This document shows positions 63,978-64,000 of a stretch of 64,000 nt of DNA, one piece after another. Source of the stretch: Planktothrix rubescens CCAP 1459/22 (GTDB lineage: Bacteria > Cyanobacteriota > Cyanobacteriia > Cyanobacteriales > Microcoleaceae); contig LR882958.1 in the NCBI GenBank assembly GCA_904830895.1, positions 3,987,501 through 4,051,500 of the forward strand. The letters run 5' to 3'. The notes beneath the pieces are model-generated. The model was not told the origin of the DNA. It searched no databases and saw only the letters and a program-made list of their open reading frames with translations. The first letter of the stretch is position 1; each line of letters starts with the position of its first letter. The position numbers and the translations under genes were made by a program.

Positions 63978-64000
63978 TAGCCCCAAAAATCTAGGGGCTA
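63978..64000. repeat. Palindromic repeat cut by window end
   Basis: TAGCCCC-9-GGGGCTA hairpin at the very edge, preceded by GGGCTT. Related in style to the palindromic repeat at 40606-40648; the rest lies outside. Confidence 0.5.

Overview
The window is cyanobacterial chromosome, most likely from a Planktothrix/Oscillatoria-type filamentous strain. Evidence: psaC of photosystem I, the Yfr1 small RNA between guaB and trxA, many HIP1 octamers (GCGATCGC), the NarM-like and DUF3352 families, and an aeruginosin-type peptide gene cluster. This taxonomic call is inference; no rRNA or tRNA gene was seen.

Region 1, about 1-27.8 kb: an aeruginosin-type biosynthetic cluster. A cut-off aldo/keto reductase lies on the minus strand at the left edge. 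Then, on the plus strand: aerA (A-KR-PCP loading module), aerB (C-A-PCP-E), an all-alpha protein with a terpene-synthase-like metal motif, a Rieske oxygenase carrying a second, gutted Rieske domain, the Choi genes aerD-aerE-aerF (BacA/BacB/BacC-like), aerG (C-A-PCP-C-PCP, no TE), and an Fe(II)/2-oxoglutarate enzyme whose iron-binding Asp is Gly, as in 2OG halogenases. A glycosyltransferase (aerI-like, minus strand) follows and is broken by one in-frame TAA. A sulfotransferase, a second aldo/keto reductase and an SbmA/ABCD-like ABC exporter complete the cluster. Expected core product: (hydroxy)phenyllactate - D-amino acid (Phe-like code) - Choi - guanidino amine, possibly halogenated or sulfated, with glycosylation probably lost.

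Region 2, about 27.9-34 kb: an HdrB-like CCG protein, psaC with a terminator, a TIR-bearing miniature element, and a TnpB-type IS remnant with a ribbon-helix-helix ORF whose end is fused into arsH. Then an acr3-arsC-arsH arsenic operon with an ArsR-type operator inside the promoter spacer, a HAD phosphatase and a 2H phosphoesterase.

Region 3, about 34-49.5 kb: CHAD protein, DUF3352 protein, a RAYT transposase flanked by its palindromic repeats, a Ser/Thr kinase-FGE fusion whose C-terminus looks like the variable region of a diversity-generating retroelement, CorA, NarM-like, LOG family, trxA, Yfr1, GuaB-type IMPDH, 1-Cys peroxiredoxin, cysteine synthase, rsgA and a TusA-like protein.

Region 4, about 49.6-64 kb: the dnaJ-dnaK-grpE chaperone block (minus strand), an IsrB (HNH-less IscB relative) element with upstream omegaRNA inserted directly before pilB, the pilB-pilT-pilC pilus motor genes interrupted by miniature elements, an unknown protein, DUF4126, and an exported FAD-dependent oxidoreductase. 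Dispersed palindromic repeats occur throughout regions 2-4 and are scarce in the peptide cluster.
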